DNA from: Candidatus Schekmanbacteria bacterium
Lineage (GTDB): Bacteria; CSSED10-310; JACPHN01
DNA: 5,892 bases
Reading direction: 5' to 3'
Assembly (NCBI GenBank): GCA_016188575.1
Contig: JACPHN010000079.1
Location: 1-5,892 of the forward strand
In this document: in pieces, positions 4,849 through 5,892 of the stretch
Position numbering within the stretch: the first letter of the stretch is position 1
Layout: each line of letters starts with the position of its first letter
Translations under genes and position numbers: made by a program
Notes under the pieces: model-generated
Database searches by the model: none
Seen by the model: the letters and a program-made list of their open reading frames with translations, nothing else
What the model was told of the DNA's origin: nothing

Positions 4849-5892
4849 TTGAACCAGGCAAATCCCCTCGCACCGGCCGGGCCGGCAGCTCCATCCGCGG
4901 ACGCCTCGTCGGTTCCGGCGCACGCGACGCTCACGATTGCATTCGGCGATATCGTGCGCCAGGAGGTCCTGCGGGCGGATGCCGTGCTCGTAGGCCGTGG
5001 CGCCGATTGTGACATCCGCATTCCCGATCCCGGTTTGTCGCGTCGCCACTTCCGCCTGACGCGCCACGCCGATGGCGCGTGGGTCGTCGAAGACCTCGAC
5101 AGTCACGCAGGAACCTGGCTCGGCGACCAGCGAATCCGCGAGCCCACGCCGTTGCACAGCGGCGATTGCCTGCGTCACGGGGGTTCGACCACGCTTTTTG
5201 AGGCGCTTGCCGAGTCTCCGTCCTTGCTGAGCGGCGACCCCGGGCGCGACCTGGCCAACGTCCACCTGCTGCTGAGCACCGTAAGAGACCTCATGAGCGC
5301 GGCATCGCTCGAGAGCTTGCTCCGCACCCTGGTCGACCGCGCGGTGCAGGTGGCGCAGGCCGATCGCGGCGGCCTCTTTCTCGCGTCCGCCGGCGGCACC
5401 CTCGAGGGCATCATTGCCCGCGACGCTGGGGGAAATGACCTCCCGCCGGCCGCATCACTCACCCGATCGCTCCCGAGTCGGGCGCTGTCCGCCAATCGCC
5501 CGATCATCGTCACCGATACCGATGCCAGCGGCGATGCCTTTTTTCCGAGCGACAGCATGCTGCGGAGCGGCTTGCGCAGCATCCTCTGCGTGCCGTTGCC
5601 CGGCCGAGCCGGCCCGACGGGCGTCCTGTATGTCGACGCCACCCGGCCGGTGAGTGCTTTTGGGCCGAGCGATCTGGCGCTTTTCGAGGCGCTGGCGACC
5701 CACAGCGCCATCGCCATCGAACGGGCGCGCCTGCTCGACGCCGAAGCCGCGCGCATCCGCCAGGAAAAGTCCCGCCTCCAGGACGAGAATGCCGCCCTGC
5801 GCCGAAAGCTCGGCAACGACCCACCCATTGGAGACAGTCAGGCGATGCGGCGCGCCCTGGATCTGGCCCGGCGTATCGCTCCTTCGGACGTG
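4849..5892 (+). CDS. FHA-GAF sigma-54-dependent transcriptional activator, C-terminus beyond the window
   Basis: The visible 348 residues comprise an FHA domain (about 27-118), a GAF domain (about 138-292), a short coiled coil (about 293-321), and the first residues of a sigma-54-interacting AAA+ domain (PIGDSQAMRRALDLARRIAP, from 326). The window ends before the expected Walker A motif. FHA hallmarks are GR at 49-50 and SxxH at 64-67, but the usual Asn before Gly-Thr is Ala87. FHA domains bind phosphothreonine, so input from Ser/Thr kinases is likely; GAF domains sense small ligands. The output would be ATP-driven opening of sigma-54 promoters such as the divergent one at 4543-4559. I chose TTG at 4849 because GGAG lies 7 bases upstream and a plausible -10 lies at 4813. 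An in-frame ATG at 4783 would add 22 residues but has no ribosome site. The family assignment is firm; the target is inferred from adjacency. Confidence 0.9.
   Translation, partial: MNQANPLAPAGPAAPSADASSVPAHATLTIAFGDIVRQEVLRADAVLVGRGADCDIRIPDPGLSRRHFRLTRHADGAWVVEDLDSHAGTWLGDQRIREPTPLHSGDCLRHGGSTTLFEALAESPSLLSGDPGRDLANVHLLLSTVRDLMSAASLESLLRTLVDRAVQVAQADRGGLFLASAGGTLEGIIARDAGGNDLPPAASLTRSLPSRALSANRPIIVTDTDASGDAFFPSDSMLRSGLRSILCVPLPGRAGPTGVLYVDATRPVSAFGPSDLALFEALATHSAIAIERARLLDAEAARIRQEKSRLQDENAALRRKLGNDPPIGDSQAMRRALDLARRIAPSDV

Noticed and set aside
4460-4894. The radical SAM frame stays open 145 codons upstream of its chosen start
   Set aside because: The extension runs through the sigma-54 promoter and overlaps the divergent regulator. 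It is low-complexity, while the ATG at 4459 has a good ribosome site and begins the recognisable domain.
1-5892. CRISPR arrays, tRNA or rRNA genes, insertion sequences
   Set aside because: No regularly spaced repeats, no tRNA-like cloverleaf, no transposase and no terminal inverted repeats were seen.

Overview
The window is GC-rich. It holds one probable minus-strand operon and one divergent plus-strand regulatory gene. The regulator has the order FHA, GAF, sigma-54-type AAA+, an architecture especially common in Myxococcota. With the high GC content this suggests a myxobacterium or related deltaproteobacterial lineage. That placement is inference; nothing here fixes the taxon.

Layout, in the direction of minus-strand transcription: (1) a divergent intergenic region (4460-4848) with a consensus-perfect sigma-54 (-24/-12) promoter on the minus strand at 4543-4559, candidate upstream activator repeats at 4689-4727, and a possible sigma-70 promoter for the regulator; (2) a radical SAM/SPASM peptide maturase (4459-2945); (3) a 63-residue precursor peptide with an acidic leader and a Cys/Trp/Tyr-rich C-terminal core (2880-2689); (4) a 138-base intergenic stretch with three predicted stem-loops; (5) a class I isoprenoid-synthase-fold enzyme (2550-1576); (6) a six-or-so-pass M50 (site-2 type) zinc protease with an N-terminal PqqD-like region (1562-321); (7) after a 201-base gap, the first 39 codons of an unrecognised minus-strand gene that leaves the window (119-1). 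On the plus strand, 4849 to the right edge encodes the N-terminal 348 residues of the regulator, cut just before its Walker A motif.

The genes read as a ribosomally made, post-translationally modified peptide (RiPP) cluster. The maturase probably crosslinks or otherwise alters the core. The isoprenoid-fold enzyme may prenylate the peptide, by analogy with ComQ acting on Trp of ComX, or may make a separate isoprenoid. The M50 protease probably removes the leader in the membrane, as proposed for YydH in the yydFGHIJ epipeptide system. The divergent enhancer-binding protein is the obvious candidate activator of the sigma-54 promoter. No transporter or immunity gene is visible; one could lie past the left edge. 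I do not recognise this gene combination as a characterised RiPP class. The most interesting points are a heptad-repeated aromatic-x-Ser-Cys-Ser pattern in the core and the pairing of a radical SAM maturase with a ComQ-like enzyme around a Trp-rich peptide.
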